Assembly (NCBI GenBank): GCA_022824315.1
Contig: JAJEAC010000062.1
Location: 27,284-91,283, forward strand
DNA: 64,000 bases
Direction of reading: 5' to 3'
Origin: Silicimonas sp.
GTDB lineage: Bacteria; Pseudomonadota; Alphaproteobacteria; Rhodobacterales; Rhodobacteraceae
Below are positions 18,013 to 26,570 of this stretch, one piece after another (position 1 is the stretch's first letter; each line of letters starts with the position of its first letter). Position numbers and translations under genes: made by a program. Under the pieces are notes generated by a model that ran no database searches, was not told the DNA's origin, and worked only from the letters and a program-made list of their open reading frames with translations.

Positions 18013-20040
18013 TTGCGGCGCCACCCAGCATACCCGCATGTCTTCCAACCGATTCGCGTCGGCACGACCGAGATTCGGAACCGCATCTTCGTCCCCGCCC
18101 ACACCACCAATTTCGGCGAGAGCAACCTGCCGTCGGACCGTCACCTCGCCTATCACCGGGCACGGGCCGCAGGCGGGGCGGGGCTGATCATCTTCGAAGG
18201 CATACGCGTCCATCGCTCCAGCCTTGGCCGCCAGCAGGGCGTGAACGGCTACGAGCGCGACTGCATTCCGCGCTTCCGCCGGATAGCGGACGCCGTGCAG
18301 GCGGAGGGTGCGCGTCTCTTTGGCCAGATCATCCATCTCGGCCGCCACATCGATGGCAACTATGCACGCATGCCGTCCTGGTCCGCATCGGCCATTCCGT
18401 GGTCGGCGACTGCGCCCCCGCCGCACCCGATGACGCTGGACGAGATCGCCATGGTGGTCGAGGCGCATGCGGACGTGGCGGAAAACCTGATCGAGGCCGG
18501 GCTCGACGGGGTCGAGCTGCAGATGGCGCATGGCCACCTGATCCAGCAATTCCTCTCGCCCGCCTCCAACCAACGCGAAGATGCCTATGGCGGTTCGCCC
18601 GAAAACCGCATTCGCTTCGCCCGTGAAACGCTCCGGGCGGTGCGCGACCGGATCGGCCCCGACCGAACGCTGGGTTTGCGGATCAGTGCGGACGAGTTCA
18701 TGGAAGGCGGGCTCACGCTCGAGGACATGCGCCTCGTGGTCCGGGATCTGGTGACCGAAACTCGGGTAGATTTCGTCAACGTATCGCATTCCGCCTATCA
18801 CGGCAGCTACACCGTCTCGACCCAGATGGCGGACATGGCCTTCCGGCACGAGCTGTTCCAGCCGTTGACACGTGCCATCCGAGCGGCGCTGGACGGGGTG
18901 GCGCATCGGCCGAGGGTGATGACCGTCTGCCGATATCAGCACGTTGCCCAGGCCGAGCGGATGATCGCCTCCGGCGGAGCCGACATGGTCGGCATGGCGC
19001 GTGCGCACATCGCCGATCCCGAGATCGTCGGGAAGGCGGAGGAGGGGCGCGAGGCGGAGACCACCCCCTGCATCGGCTGCAACCAGGGCTGCGCGAATTT
19101 CCTGGCCCTCAACCTTGCGATCACCTGCCTGTCCAACCCACGCGCCGGGCGCGAGGCCGAGTGGGCGGCACCGGAGCGCGTCAATGCCGGGCAAGACAGG
19201 CGCGTGCTCGTCATCGGCGGCGGCCCGGCAGGGATGGAGGCCGCCGCCACGGCAGCGGAGCTTGGGCACGAGGTGACGGTTTGGGAACGCTCCGACCGGC
19301 TCGGCGGAGCGCTCAACCGGGTCGTCGAAATGCCGCTCCGGACGGAGTTCGGCAAGCTCATGGACCGGCAGCGGGCACGGCTCGCTGCCGAAGGCGTTGC
19401 GGTGATGCTCGAGACGGAAGCGACGGCAGAGACACCGCCCGATGCGGATGCCGTGATCTGGGCCATCGGTGCCGATCCGGTAGGGCAGGGCCTGCGCTCC
19501 GGCGGAACGGCGCTGACAATGGAGGCCGCGCTGGCCGATCCGGCTGCACTGGGCGAGGACGTGCTGCTGGTCGATCACCTTGGCGGATGGTCGGTGGTCT
19601 CCCTGGCCGAGCACCTGGCCGATCTCGGCAAGCGCGTGACGCTCGTCGCACCTTCTGGCACGCCGGGATGGACGATCAGCATGTACAGTTCCTTCGCGCT
19701 TCGTCACCGGCTCCGTGAAAAGAACGTGCGGATCATCGGTCATCACGCGCTGATCGACCACGCGGGCGGGCGTGCCGTCCTGCGCGATCTCTCGCTGGAT
19801 GCATGTTCCGAACTGCCCGCCAGCGCGGTCATAGCACCCTTGCCGGGCAAGCCGCGCGATGGGCTGCGCGGGTCATGGGGCGGCGACGCGATTCACGTCG
19901 CGGTCGGCGACTGCCTCTCCGCCCGCACCGCGCTCGAGGCGGTCTTTGAAGGCCATGAAGCGGCGCGTCAGCTTTGGCCGGCCAGCCCGGCCCGCCGTCC
20001 GAGGACCAAGGCGCTCAACAGCCCGTTGCCCGAAAGATAG
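18013..20040 (+). CDS. OYE-type FMN/FAD oxidoreductase 2
   Basis: A 675-residue iron-sulfur flavoprotein of the 2,4-dienoyl-CoA reductase/TMADH superfamily. It has the FMN barrel (1-340), a complete cluster motif CIGCNQGC (353-360) with C372, and an FAD/NAD module starting RVLVIGGGPAGMEAA. It is a distant paralogue of the enzyme at 2881-4875 but keeps all four cluster cysteines. The TTG start, one base after the SDR stop with GAGGATGG just upstream, gives the expected N-terminus FQPIRVGTTEIRNR. Its 3-prime end overlaps the convergent gene by 73 bases. Confidence 0.85.
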   Translation: MRRHPAYPHVFQPIRVGTTEIRNRIFVPAHTTNFGESNLPSDRHLAYHRARAAGGAGLIIFEGIRVHRSSLGRQQGVNGYERDCIPRFRRIADAVQAEGARLFGQIIHLGRHIDGNYARMPSWSASAIPWSATAPPPHPMTLDEIAMVVEAHADVAENLIEAGLDGVELQMAHGHLIQQFLSPASNQREDAYGGSPENRIRFARETLRAVRDRIGPDRTLGLRISADEFMEGGLTLEDMRLVVRDLVTETRVDFVNVSHSAYHGSYTVSTQMADMAFRHELFQPLTRAIRAALDGVAHRPRVMTVCRYQHVAQAERMIASGGADMVGMARAHIADPEIVGKAEEGREAETTPCIGCNQGCANFLALNLAITCLSNPRAGREAEWAAPERVNAGQDRRVLVIGGGPAGMEAAATAAELGHEVTVWERSDRLGGALNRVVEMPLRTEFGKLMDRQRARLAAEGVAVMLETEATAETPPDADAVIWAIGADPVGQGLRSGGTALTMEAALADPAALGEDVLLVDHLGGWSVVSLAEHLADLGKRVTLVAPSGTPGWTISMYSSFALRHRLREKNVRIIGHHALIDHAGGRAVLRDLSLDACSELPASAVIAPLPGKPRDGLRGSWGGDAIHVAVGDCLSARTALEAVFEGHEAARQLWPASPARRPRTKALNSPLPER

Positions 20041-21338
20041 CCCGCATCGCCGGAGCCCGAGACGCCGACCGCCGCGCCTCCCACGGCGAAGAAGTTGGGG
20101 AAGAGCCCGCCGTCCGCCCGTTTCACCCGGCCCTCTCCGGTCACGTCCAGCCCGCCCTGGGTATGAAACAGCGTCCCCGTCACCCTGGTTGCCGCGAAGG
20201 GCGGTTTCAGTCGCTGGGCCGGGTCGAAGTGACGGCCGAACGCGTCGTCGCCCACCTCTGTCGCCGCCAAGGTCTCCGCCAGTGCCGCGTCCGGAAGCCG
20301 CGTCTTTCTCGCCAGTTCGGTCACCGAATCCGCCCGGAGCACGGCGCCCTGCGCCTCTGCCTCCCGGAAATCGACGAACTGGCGCGCCACGCCGGCGATC
20401 CGCTCGTCGTAGATGGCCCAGGCAATGCCCTTGGGTTGCGCCAGAACCGCCGCGGCCGCCTCGGAATATCCTTGCGTTTCATTCCAGAACCTCCGGCCTT
20501 CGAGATTGACCTGAACGCCGCCCTCCATGATCACGGCCCAACTGACAAGAATGCCATGTGGATGCGCCACGTTGCCATGGCCCTGAAAGGCGCCGAGGTG
20601 CTTCACTGCCGCGCCGAGCGCCACGCCCCACAGGATCGCGTCGCCACGGTTTCCGTCGTGGCCGAAATAGATCGCATCGCCGATGGCAGGCATGTAGCGG
20701 CGCACCATCTCGCGATTTCCGCCGTAGCCGTTGCAGGCCAGGATCAGCCGGGCGCAACCGACCCGCTCGCGCCCGCCATCGGGACGGAACGCCTCGACGC
20801 CGCGAATCGTTCCGTCCGGATGGGAGTAGAGCGTTTCGACCCGCCGTTCGGTGGCTATGGGGATCGCCTCGGTCTCGGCGGTCGCGCGGAGCGCGTCGAT
20901 CAGGTCCCTCCCGGCGCGCGAAGGCAGGGCGTGCATGCGCCGCCGAGAGTGACCGGGATAGGTAAAGTCGTCCACGACCGTGAAGGGCAGGCCGTAGGTC
21001 TCGCCCAGCCAGTCGATCGCCTCCGCCGCACCGTCGGCCAGTGCGGCCACGAGCTCGGGGTCGTTCTCTCCCTTCGCCTTCCGCATGATGTCGGCGGCGA
21101 ACAGCGCGGTACTGTCCTCGATCCCGGCGGCCTTCTGCGCCTTCGTGCCGGGAGCGGGGATCAGCCCGGCCGACAGCGCGGTCGATCCCGACGGCACCGG
21201 GTCGGCTTCAAGCACCAGCACCTCCTGACCCGCGGACTGTGCCGACAGCGCCGCGATCAGCCCGCCCGCGCCTCCGCCGACGATCAGCGTTTCCGTTGAC
21301 AGGTCGAACCCGTCTTCGGGCGGCGCCATCACGCTCAT
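19968..21338 (-). CDS. FAD-dependent oxidoreductase, fumarate-reductase/ketosteroid-dehydrogenase type
   Basis: A 456-residue flavoprotein of the succinate dehydrogenase/fumarate reductase flavoprotein superfamily (FAD-binding 2). FAD binding: ETLIVGGGAGGLIAALSAQ. Active-site region: RFWNETQGY and FHTQGGLDVTGEGRV. The closing FAD segment is FFAVGGAAVGVSGSGDAGYL. It may introduce or reduce a C=C bond in a cyclic substrate. The ATG overlaps the upstream gene stop (ATGA). It lacks covalent-flavin and haem domains, so it is likely soluble. Confidence 0.85.
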   Translation of the reverse strand: MSVMAPPEDGFDLSTETLIVGGGAGGLIAALSAQSAGQEVLVLEADPVPSGSTALSAGLIPAPGTKAQKAAGIEDSTALFAADIMRKAKGENDPELVAALADGAAEAIDWLGETYGLPFTVVDDFTYPGHSRRRMHALPSRAGRDLIDALRATAETEAIPIATERRVETLYSHPDGTIRGVEAFRPDGGRERVGCARLILACNGYGGNREMVRRYMPAIGDAIYFGHDGNRGDAILWGVALGAAVKHLGAFQGHGNVAHPHGILVSWAVIMEGGVQVNLEGRRFWNETQGYSEAAAAVLAQPKGIAWAIYDERIAGVARQFVDFREAEAQGAVLRADSVTELARKTRLPDAALAETLAATEVGDDAFGRHFDPAQRLKPPFAATRVTGTLFHTQGGLDVTGEGRVKRADGGLFPNFFAVGGAAVGVSGSGDAGYLSGNGLLSALVLGRRAGLAGQS

Positions 21339-21721
21339 GACGTCGCCTCAAGCGTATTCGGTCCCGCCATGTAGACCGCGACGGCGGAGAACCTGTCACC
21401 GTCGATTTCGAAGAAGTTGCAGTTCGACTTGCGGGTCAGGCTGCCGTCCAGTTCCGTGTTCTCCACCTGAAATCGCGAGGCAATCCGCCTGCCCGCAGGG
21501 TCGGAGACATGCGTGAAGCGGTGATGGCGAACCGATTCGTGGCCGTCCCAGAGCCGGGTGAACATGCCGCTGATCGCCGCGTGGCCCTCTAACCGCACGC
21601 CGTGAGTCTCCACCGTGAAGACGCATCCTGCCGTCAGCGTGTTCAGAAGCCCCGGCAGGTCCTCGGCATCAACGGCGGCGAAATAGCGCTCCACCAGCGC
21701 GATCTGGTCGTTGCGTGTCAT
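21335..21721 (-). CDS. NTF2-like/SnoaL-like protein
   Basis: A 128-residue cone-shaped NTF2-like fold protein. The N-terminal helix is NDQIALVERYFAAVDAEDLP and the core has HAAISGMFTRLWDG. Relatives include isomerases, dehydratases and binding proteins for cyclic ligands; the exact role here is not shown. The ATG follows a GGGGGG ribosome-binding site and is chosen over the longer frame to 21784. It lies between the MmgE/PrpD gene (10 bases) and the flavoprotein gene (overlap), as one transcription unit. Confidence 0.75.
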   Translation of the reverse strand: MTRNDQIALVERYFAAVDAEDLPGLLNTLTAGCVFTVETHGVRLEGHAAISGMFTRLWDGHESVRHHRFTHVSDPAGRRIASRFQVENTELDGSLTRKSNCNFFEIDGDRFSAVAVYMAGPNTLEATS

Positions 21722-21731
21722 GTTCCCCCCT

Positions 21732-23069
21732 TCAATCGGTTGGCGCGGCCAGCAGGTCGAGGAATGCCGCAGCTTCCCCCGCATCGAGGCCGAGCGCCGC
21801 GTCCCACACCGCCTGCGCCTTCTGTCGCGGCCATGGCCGTGCCGTCAGCGACAGGTACTTGTCGTGCAACTCGGCCTCGCTGTACGGATTGGCCCAATCG
21901 CCCCGGTTGGTTTCGACTGCCGCGGTGAAACCGCGCCCGTCCTTCAGCGCCACCGTCGTCCGTGCAGGCCTTTGATCGGGCAGCATGGCGCTCATCGCCG
22001 TGTCCTCGAGCAGCCGTACACGTCCGGCAAGCTCACGGATCGCCTCGTCCCCGACACGCGCCGCCGAGAAGCTCTCCACCGTCGTCGTCCCCGTGACGAG
22101 CCGCGTGGCAACCGCGAACGGGACGGAGAACTTGGCCGCCAGCACGTTGCGCGGCGCGGCATCATCCAGTTCGACCGCAAGTCCGTAGGTGTTCACGGTG
22201 ATGTCCGCGATGTCGCCGGGTGCGAATGCCGGTGCATCCGCAATCAGCAAGTCCAGCGCATCGAGAGTTGCGTGATTGAAGCGGCAGCAGGCATGAAGCT
22301 TGAAATAGTTGCGGGTGATTTCCCATCGCTCGCCCAGCGCTTCCGCAAGCGCCGACGCTTCGAAGCGGTCGGAAACCACATTGCCGAAGACATGCGCCAC
22401 CCCCTCGCCGTCGCCCGAAAACCCTGCGGCCACCAGATCGGCTGTCAGCAGCCCCATCTGGTTCGAGACCCCCGCGAAGACGTTACGCACCGTACCGCCT
22501 TCCAGCATGGTCCGCCGCGAGGTCGAAAGGCCGAGGCTTGCCGCCATGTTCATGCCGTCGCGGATTTCCGCTGCAGCGGCGCCCCGAAGCCGAAGGATCG
22601 CCGCCGCCGCGCCGATGGCGCCCCAGGTGCCGTGCGGATGCATCGAGGGGCGCAGCGACGCGGCGATCCCCACGCGCGCGGCGACCTCGTAGCCGACAGC
22701 GATGGCGTCCAGCACCGCCGGCCCCGAAAGGGCCTTGCCGGCGGCCTCGGCCAGCACCGCCGGGATCACGTGAATTGCCGGGTGGCCCTTGCAGAACTGG
22801 TGGCCTTCATCCATTTCGAGCGCCGTGCCGGCGGTGCCGTTCAGCAGGGCCGCCGTCCTTGCATCCGCGATCCCGCCTGGCCCAATGATCGGTGCGTGTC
22901 CGTCGGACCTGTCCAGAAGCCGTTCGGAGAGTCTTGCGACTTCCGCCTCCGCCGCCCCGCCGGCGATTGCGCCAATCGTGTCGGCCAGAACCAACGCGGC
23001 CTTCGCGCGGACCTCCGGCGGCGGGGTCGTTGTGGCGGCAAGATCCGCAAGCGCGCCAAGCTGATCCAT
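21732..23069 (-). CDS. MmgE/PrpD family protein
   Basis: A 445-residue protein of the MmgE/PrpD family (2-methylcitrate dehydratase, cis-aconitate decarboxylase and similar). Family blocks: DTIGAIAGG, EMDEGHQFCKGHPAIHVIPA, HPHGTWGAIGAAAA and YFKLHACCRFNHATLDAL. The active-site-like His and Lys residues are kept. It would remove water or CO2 from a hydroxy- or tri-carboxylic intermediate. GGAGG stands nine bases before the ATG. It is the first gene of a three-gene minus-strand unit. Confidence 0.88.
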   Translation of the reverse strand: MDQLGALADLAATTTPPPEVRAKAALVLADTIGAIAGGAAEAEVARLSERLLDRSDGHAPIIGPGGIADARTAALLNGTAGTALEMDEGHQFCKGHPAIHVIPAVLAEAAGKALSGPAVLDAIAVGYEVAARVGIAASLRPSMHPHGTWGAIGAAAAILRLRGAAAAEIRDGMNMAASLGLSTSRRTMLEGGTVRNVFAGVSNQMGLLTADLVAAGFSGDGEGVAHVFGNVVSDRFEASALAEALGERWEITRNYFKLHACCRFNHATLDALDLLIADAPAFAPGDIADITVNTYGLAVELDDAAPRNVLAAKFSVPFAVATRLVTGTTTVESFSAARVGDEAIRELAGRVRLLEDTAMSAMLPDQRPARTTVALKDGRGFTAAVETNRGDWANPYSEAELHDKYLSLTARPWPRQKAQAVWDAALGLDAGEAAAFLDLLAAPTD

Positions 23070-23345
23070 GGTTGATTGCCTCCGGAATTCCTGATTCGCT
23101 CCGCAAGTTGTTCGTCCACGGAAGAAGAGTCCATTCTATCCAGATGCGTGCTGCTGCCATTTCTGCCGCCATCGGGAGGCCAGAGACAAGTGAGAGGACC
23201 AATGGTCGGGGAACCGAAACGGCGCAGGATCGGACTTGCGGATGCTGAACGGCGGCACCCTGGCGGGATTGCCAGGAATCCGCTGTGCCTGCAGGTACGT
23301 TTCTCGAAGGCCCGCATCGGGGACTGGTCGCCGATATCCGATGCG

Positions 23346-24785
23346 CTATTTCTGCGACATCACGAGGTCAGGCAGGAACAGGATGATTTGCGGGAAGAGA
23401 ATGAGAATGCCAAGGCCGATCAGTTGGCACAGCATGAACGGAAAGCACCCTTTCACGATGTCGAAATAGGTTACGCCGGGGGGAGCGATTCCCCGCAGGA
23501 AGAACAGTGCGAACCCGAATGGCGGCGTCAGCCACGATGTTTGCAGGCACACAACCACAAGAAGGGCAAACCACAACGGGTCCCAGCCCATCTGGTCAAC
23601 GATTGGCATGAACACTGGCAGCGTGATGTACAGGATCGGAATCCAGTCGAGCAACATGCCTAGCACGAAGAGGATGAAGAGCATGGCGAGAAGAATGACG
23701 ATCGGCTGACCGCTGATGCCAAGGATGATGTTGCTGACGACGGGCTTTGCACCGATTCCCAGAAATGCGGACGTGAAGGCCAATACGCCGACAATCAGGA
23801 AGCCAATCATTCCAACGGTCTCGATCGTCTCAAGGGCGCTGGCCTTCAGCATCGGCCAGGTAAGGCGCCGATACGCGGCAGCGATGACAAGTGCGCCAAG
23901 GGCCCCGGCGGCCGAAGCCTCGGTTGGCGTTGCAACCCCGAAAATGATCGTGCCGACAACCGCGAAGATCAGCCCGAAGAGCGGAAGCGCTGAACGAAGG
24001 GCGCGCCATGCATCAGACCGATCTGCCTCGAATGAAACGGCGGACGTCGCCGTTCGGGCACCACCTCCATCGGTGCCGTCATTCGTTGTCTTCTCTGCTG
24101 CAGCGATCGTCCCGGATCCGCCCGAGCCACCCAGCGCGATTGGCTGGATCGCCTTGTCCGGCGAAGCGGCTGGTTCCTCCTCGAAGAAAGTGAAGCGGAT
24201 GACGATGTAGAGAACGAAGAGCGAGGCAAGCAGGATGCCGGGGAGGTAGGCTGCCGCAAAGAGGCGTCCGGTCGACAGTCCGGTTTCCGATGCATAGAAG
24301 ATGAGCATCACGCTCGGCGGGATCAGGATGCCAAGGGTCCCGCCGGCGCCGACGGCGCCGAAGGCAACTCCCTTGGGATAGTTCCTGTTCAGCATTGAAG
24401 GCAGGCACAACACTCCTGCGGTGATCACCGAGGCGGCGACGATGCCCGTGCACATGGCAAAGATCGCGCCGAACAGGATGGTCGCCACGACCAGGCCGCC
24501 CTTGAGCCGCCGAGAGATCATCTCGGTCCCCGCGAACAGGTCTTCCGCCAATCCGGATCTTGAGATGACAAATCCCATGAAGACGAACAGGGGCACTGCA
24601 ACCAACAGGTAGTTGGTCATGACGTCGTAGACACGCGTGGCGAAAACCGGAAGGATGTGCCAGCCCCAGCCGATGACACCGAATACAACGCCGACCGTTC
24701 CCAGGACGGCGGCAAGATGCGCGCCCGAAAGAATCCCGGCGACAAGTGCGAGCAGCATGAGCGCGACGAGCAGTTCGGAGGTCAT
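23346..24785 (-). CDS. TRAP transporter large permease (DctM type)
   Basis: A 479-residue inner-membrane protein with about 12 helices that couples sodium flow to solute uptake. Family segments: GFVISRSGLAEDLF, AVGAGGTLGILIPPSVMLI, ATPTEASAAGALGAL and TSWLTPPFGFALFFLRG. A hydrophilic Gly/Ser/Thr-rich insert of about 50 residues (about 210-260) separates the two halves, as in the larger FcbT3-like members. The start is three bases after the stop of the small permease gene. Confidence 0.93.
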   Translation of the reverse strand: MTSELLVALMLLALVAGILSGAHLAAVLGTVGVVFGVIGWGWHILPVFATRVYDVMTNYLLVAVPLFVFMGFVISRSGLAEDLFAGTEMISRRLKGGLVVATILFGAIFAMCTGIVAASVITAGVLCLPSMLNRNYPKGVAFGAVGAGGTLGILIPPSVMLIFYASETGLSTGRLFAAAYLPGILLASLFVLYIVIRFTFFEEEPAASPDKAIQPIALGGSGGSGTIAAAEKTTNDGTDGGGARTATSAVSFEADRSDAWRALRSALPLFGLIFAVVGTIIFGVATPTEASAAGALGALVIAAAYRRLTWPMLKASALETIETVGMIGFLIVGVLAFTSAFLGIGAKPVVSNIILGISGQPIVILLAMLFILFVLGMLLDWIPILYITLPVFMPIVDQMGWDPLWFALLVVVCLQTSWLTPPFGFALFFLRGIAPPGVTYFDIVKGCFPFMLCQLIGLGILILFPQIILFLPDLVMSQK

Positions 24786-24788
24786 TTC

Positions 24789-25295
24789 TCACTCCGCCTT
24801 GAGTGCCGCAATCAAGTGACGCAGCGTGGAGGCGAACAGTTGCAGAATGAGAAAGAGCGCCGCCAATGGGATCATTGCCTTCACGTGGTAGATGATGGGC
24901 TGCCACGGTGTGGTGATGCTGATCTCCCGGAGCTTCCACGAGTCCCATGCAAACTCCAGGCCCTGAATGAACATCACGATTGCAAACGGAAAGAGGAACA
25001 GCAGGTAGGTGATCACGCTCAGGATTTCCTGCCCGCGCCTTGACAGAAGCGCTTCCGGCAAGATGGTGATGCGGACATGGGCGCCGCGGTGTTCGCTGTA
25101 GGCCCAGCACAGGGTAATGAGCGCGGCATAGAGCTGCAGTTCGACATCGAAGCCCCAGATCAGGGGCGACCCCAGCACGTTCCGGGCGAATATGTCCGCA
25201 CAGGTCACGAAGACCAGCGCGATCAGGGGAAAGATCATGACGCGCTGGATACGGCTGATCGCATCTATGGATTTCAGGAGAATTTCGATATGCAT
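24789..25295 (-). CDS. TRAP transporter small permease (DctQ type)
   Basis: A 168-residue membrane protein with four predicted helices, including VMIFPLIALVFVTCADIFAR and AMIPLAALFLILQLFAS. The family hallmark HRGAHVRITILPEAL follows the second helix. It partners with the large permease. The gene lies 96 bases downstream of the binding-protein stop, and a strong hairpin sits in that gap. Confidence 0.92.
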   Translation of the reverse strand: MHIEILLKSIDAISRIQRVMIFPLIALVFVTCADIFARNVLGSPLIWGFDVELQLYAALITLCWAYSEHRGAHVRITILPEALLSRRGQEILSVITYLLFLFPFAIVMFIQGLEFAWDSWKLREISITTPWQPIIYHVKAMIPLAALFLILQLFASTLRHLIAALKAE

Positions 25296-25351
25296 CGCGC
25301 AATCCGAAATTTCAAAGCGAGACAGTCCGGGAACGGACCGCCCGACATGAT

Positions 25352-25379
25352 GTCATGGCGGCCTATTGGCCGCCATGAC
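25352..25379 (-). promoter_or_regulatory. Intercistronic hairpin between dctP and dctQ
   Basis: A perfect 12-bp inverted repeat (GTCATGGCGGCC and its complement) around a four-base loop, 12 bases after the dctP stop. No T-run follows on the minus strand, so it is not a standard intrinsic terminator. As in other binding-protein operons, it could protect the dctP message 3-prime end or reduce read-through, giving more binding protein than permease. That role is inference. Confidence 0.65.
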
Positions 25380-25391
25380 TATGTAACCTGA

Positions 25392-26450
25392 TCAGTTCGG
25401 AAACTTGAACAGGAACGGATATTCGTTGTACCGGTTCCGGAATTCCTGCTGATCTTCGAAAATCGCCTTGAAGTCGGCATTTGCCTCGGAATAGGCCTGC
25501 AGCTGCTCGGGGGCGAGTTCGCGAAGACGCTGCATGTCCTCCGGCGGGAACGAATAGATGCCCTTCAGTTCGTTCACGATCTTCTTCATGTGTTCGATGT
25601 CAAGCGCCTTGGAGTGGAGTGACCATTCCAGGCCGACCTCGCGCACGGCAACATCCCAGATGGCCTTCAGATCGTCGGGCAGCTTGTCGTAGGACTCGAT
25701 TCGCGTTCCCATGAGCGCAGTCGCGCTTGGCTGCCACCACGCAGGATAAAGGAGATACGGTCCAACCTCGTGCAGTTTTGCGAAGTAGTTGGTGAAGGGC
25801 GTGTCCCATTCTGCACAATCCACGACGCCGCGTTCCAGGCCGGAATAGGTTTCCTGGTAGGACAGGGCCAGAGTTTCGACACCGAGCGCGTTGAAGATCG
25901 GGATATGAGGGCCGCCGCCAATTCGCAGCTTCTTGCCCTCGAGATCGGCAAGAGAGGTTACCGGTTCACGACAGAACATCCCCATTTCCATGCCCTGCGC
26001 GACGAAAGGCTCAAGCTTGATGCCATCGTCCTTGCTGAGCTCGCTGACCTGCTCCAGTCCGCCTTCCGTGTAGTACCACATGAGGATGGCATCACGATCT
26101 TCGAAGCCGAACGGCGTGTGGTTCGACAGCAGCCAGGCACTGTTGCGCCCTTCGATCCAGGTTCCGTAGAACATTGCGGCATCGAAGACGCCCGAAACCA
26201 TAGAGGGGTAGGTTTCCCCGGGTGGCACGATCGCACCTGCCGGAAACACCTCGATCGTCAAGCGGCCGGCACTCATGGCATCGACTTTTGCCGCAAGATC
26301 CTCCAACGCCTTGAACGTCGGAGACTGCTGCGGGTGCGTCGTGCCGACCTTCCACGAAAAACTGTCTTGAGCCAGTACGCCTCCGGCGCCCAAGAACCAG
26401 AATCCGCTGGCGGCCAGAACTCCAGCCAGCCGTAGTGTGTTGCTGAACAT
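25392..26450 (-). CDS. TRAP transporter solute-binding protein (DctP type)
   Basis: A 352-residue periplasmic binding protein. The signal peptide spans residues 1-27 (ends GGVLA). The mature part has EVFPAGAIVPPGE, the family central segment LEGKKLRIGG, and SYQETYSGLERGVVDCAEW. It looks closest to the larger DctP members grouped with alpha-keto-acid and aromatic/mannitol TRAP systems. The ATG has GGGAGAAG upstream; the longer open frame to 27002 is antisense to the repressor gene. It is the first gene of dctPQM, and its promoter carries the shared operator. Confidence 0.93.
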   Translation of the reverse strand: MFSNTLRLAGVLAASGFWFLGAGGVLAQDSFSWKVGTTHPQQSPTFKALEDLAAKVDAMSAGRLTIEVFPAGAIVPPGETYPSMVSGVFDAAMFYGTWIEGRNSAWLLSNHTPFGFEDRDAILMWYYTEGGLEQVSELSKDDGIKLEPFVAQGMEMGMFCREPVTSLADLEGKKLRIGGGPHIPIFNALGVETLALSYQETYSGLERGVVDCAEWDTPFTNYFAKLHEVGPYLLYPAWWQPSATALMGTRIESYDKLPDDLKAIWDVAVREVGLEWSLHSKALDIEHMKKIVNELKGIYSFPPEDMQRLRELAPEQLQAYSEANADFKAIFEDQQEFRNRYNEYPFLFKFPN

Positions 26451-26495
26451 TTGCTTCTCCCGAATTGCTGACGAGGACGGTTCCCCGCCAGTGGT

Positions 26496-26524
26496 ACAAC
26501 AGCACAAGACGCCAGGCCTGTCAA
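26496..26524 (-). promoter_or_regulatory. Promoter of the dctPQM operon
   Basis: TTGACA (26519-26524) is separated by 17 bases from TGTTGT (26496-26501) on the minus strand, 46 bases upstream of the dctP ATG. The -35 box is exact and its edge lies inside the conserved operator element. The GH32 promoter at 29604-29632 has the same layout. Confidence 0.55.
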
Positions 26525-26548
26525 TAAATAACTCTCTGGGAGTTACTT
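26521..26548. promoter_or_regulatory. Operator 1 of the ROK/TRAP/GH32 regulon
   Basis: A 28-bp element whose core is TAACTCTCTGGGAGTTA (26529-26545): perfect 6-bp arms TAACTC/GAGTTA around TCTGG. It aligns without gaps with a second copy at 29629-29656, including the flanking TCAATAA. It lies between divergent dctP and the ROK gene, so it can control both. Assignment to the adjacent ROK protein is an inference from position and repetition. Confidence 0.75.
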
Positions 26549-26570
26549 CTATGTTCTCGCGTTCGGGGAA

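Noticed and set aside
23070..23345. Extra small gene between MmgE/PrpD and the TRAP permease
   Set aside because: A minus-strand frame overlaps the PrpD start and shows no family features or ribosome-binding site; the gap is better read as a promoter region.
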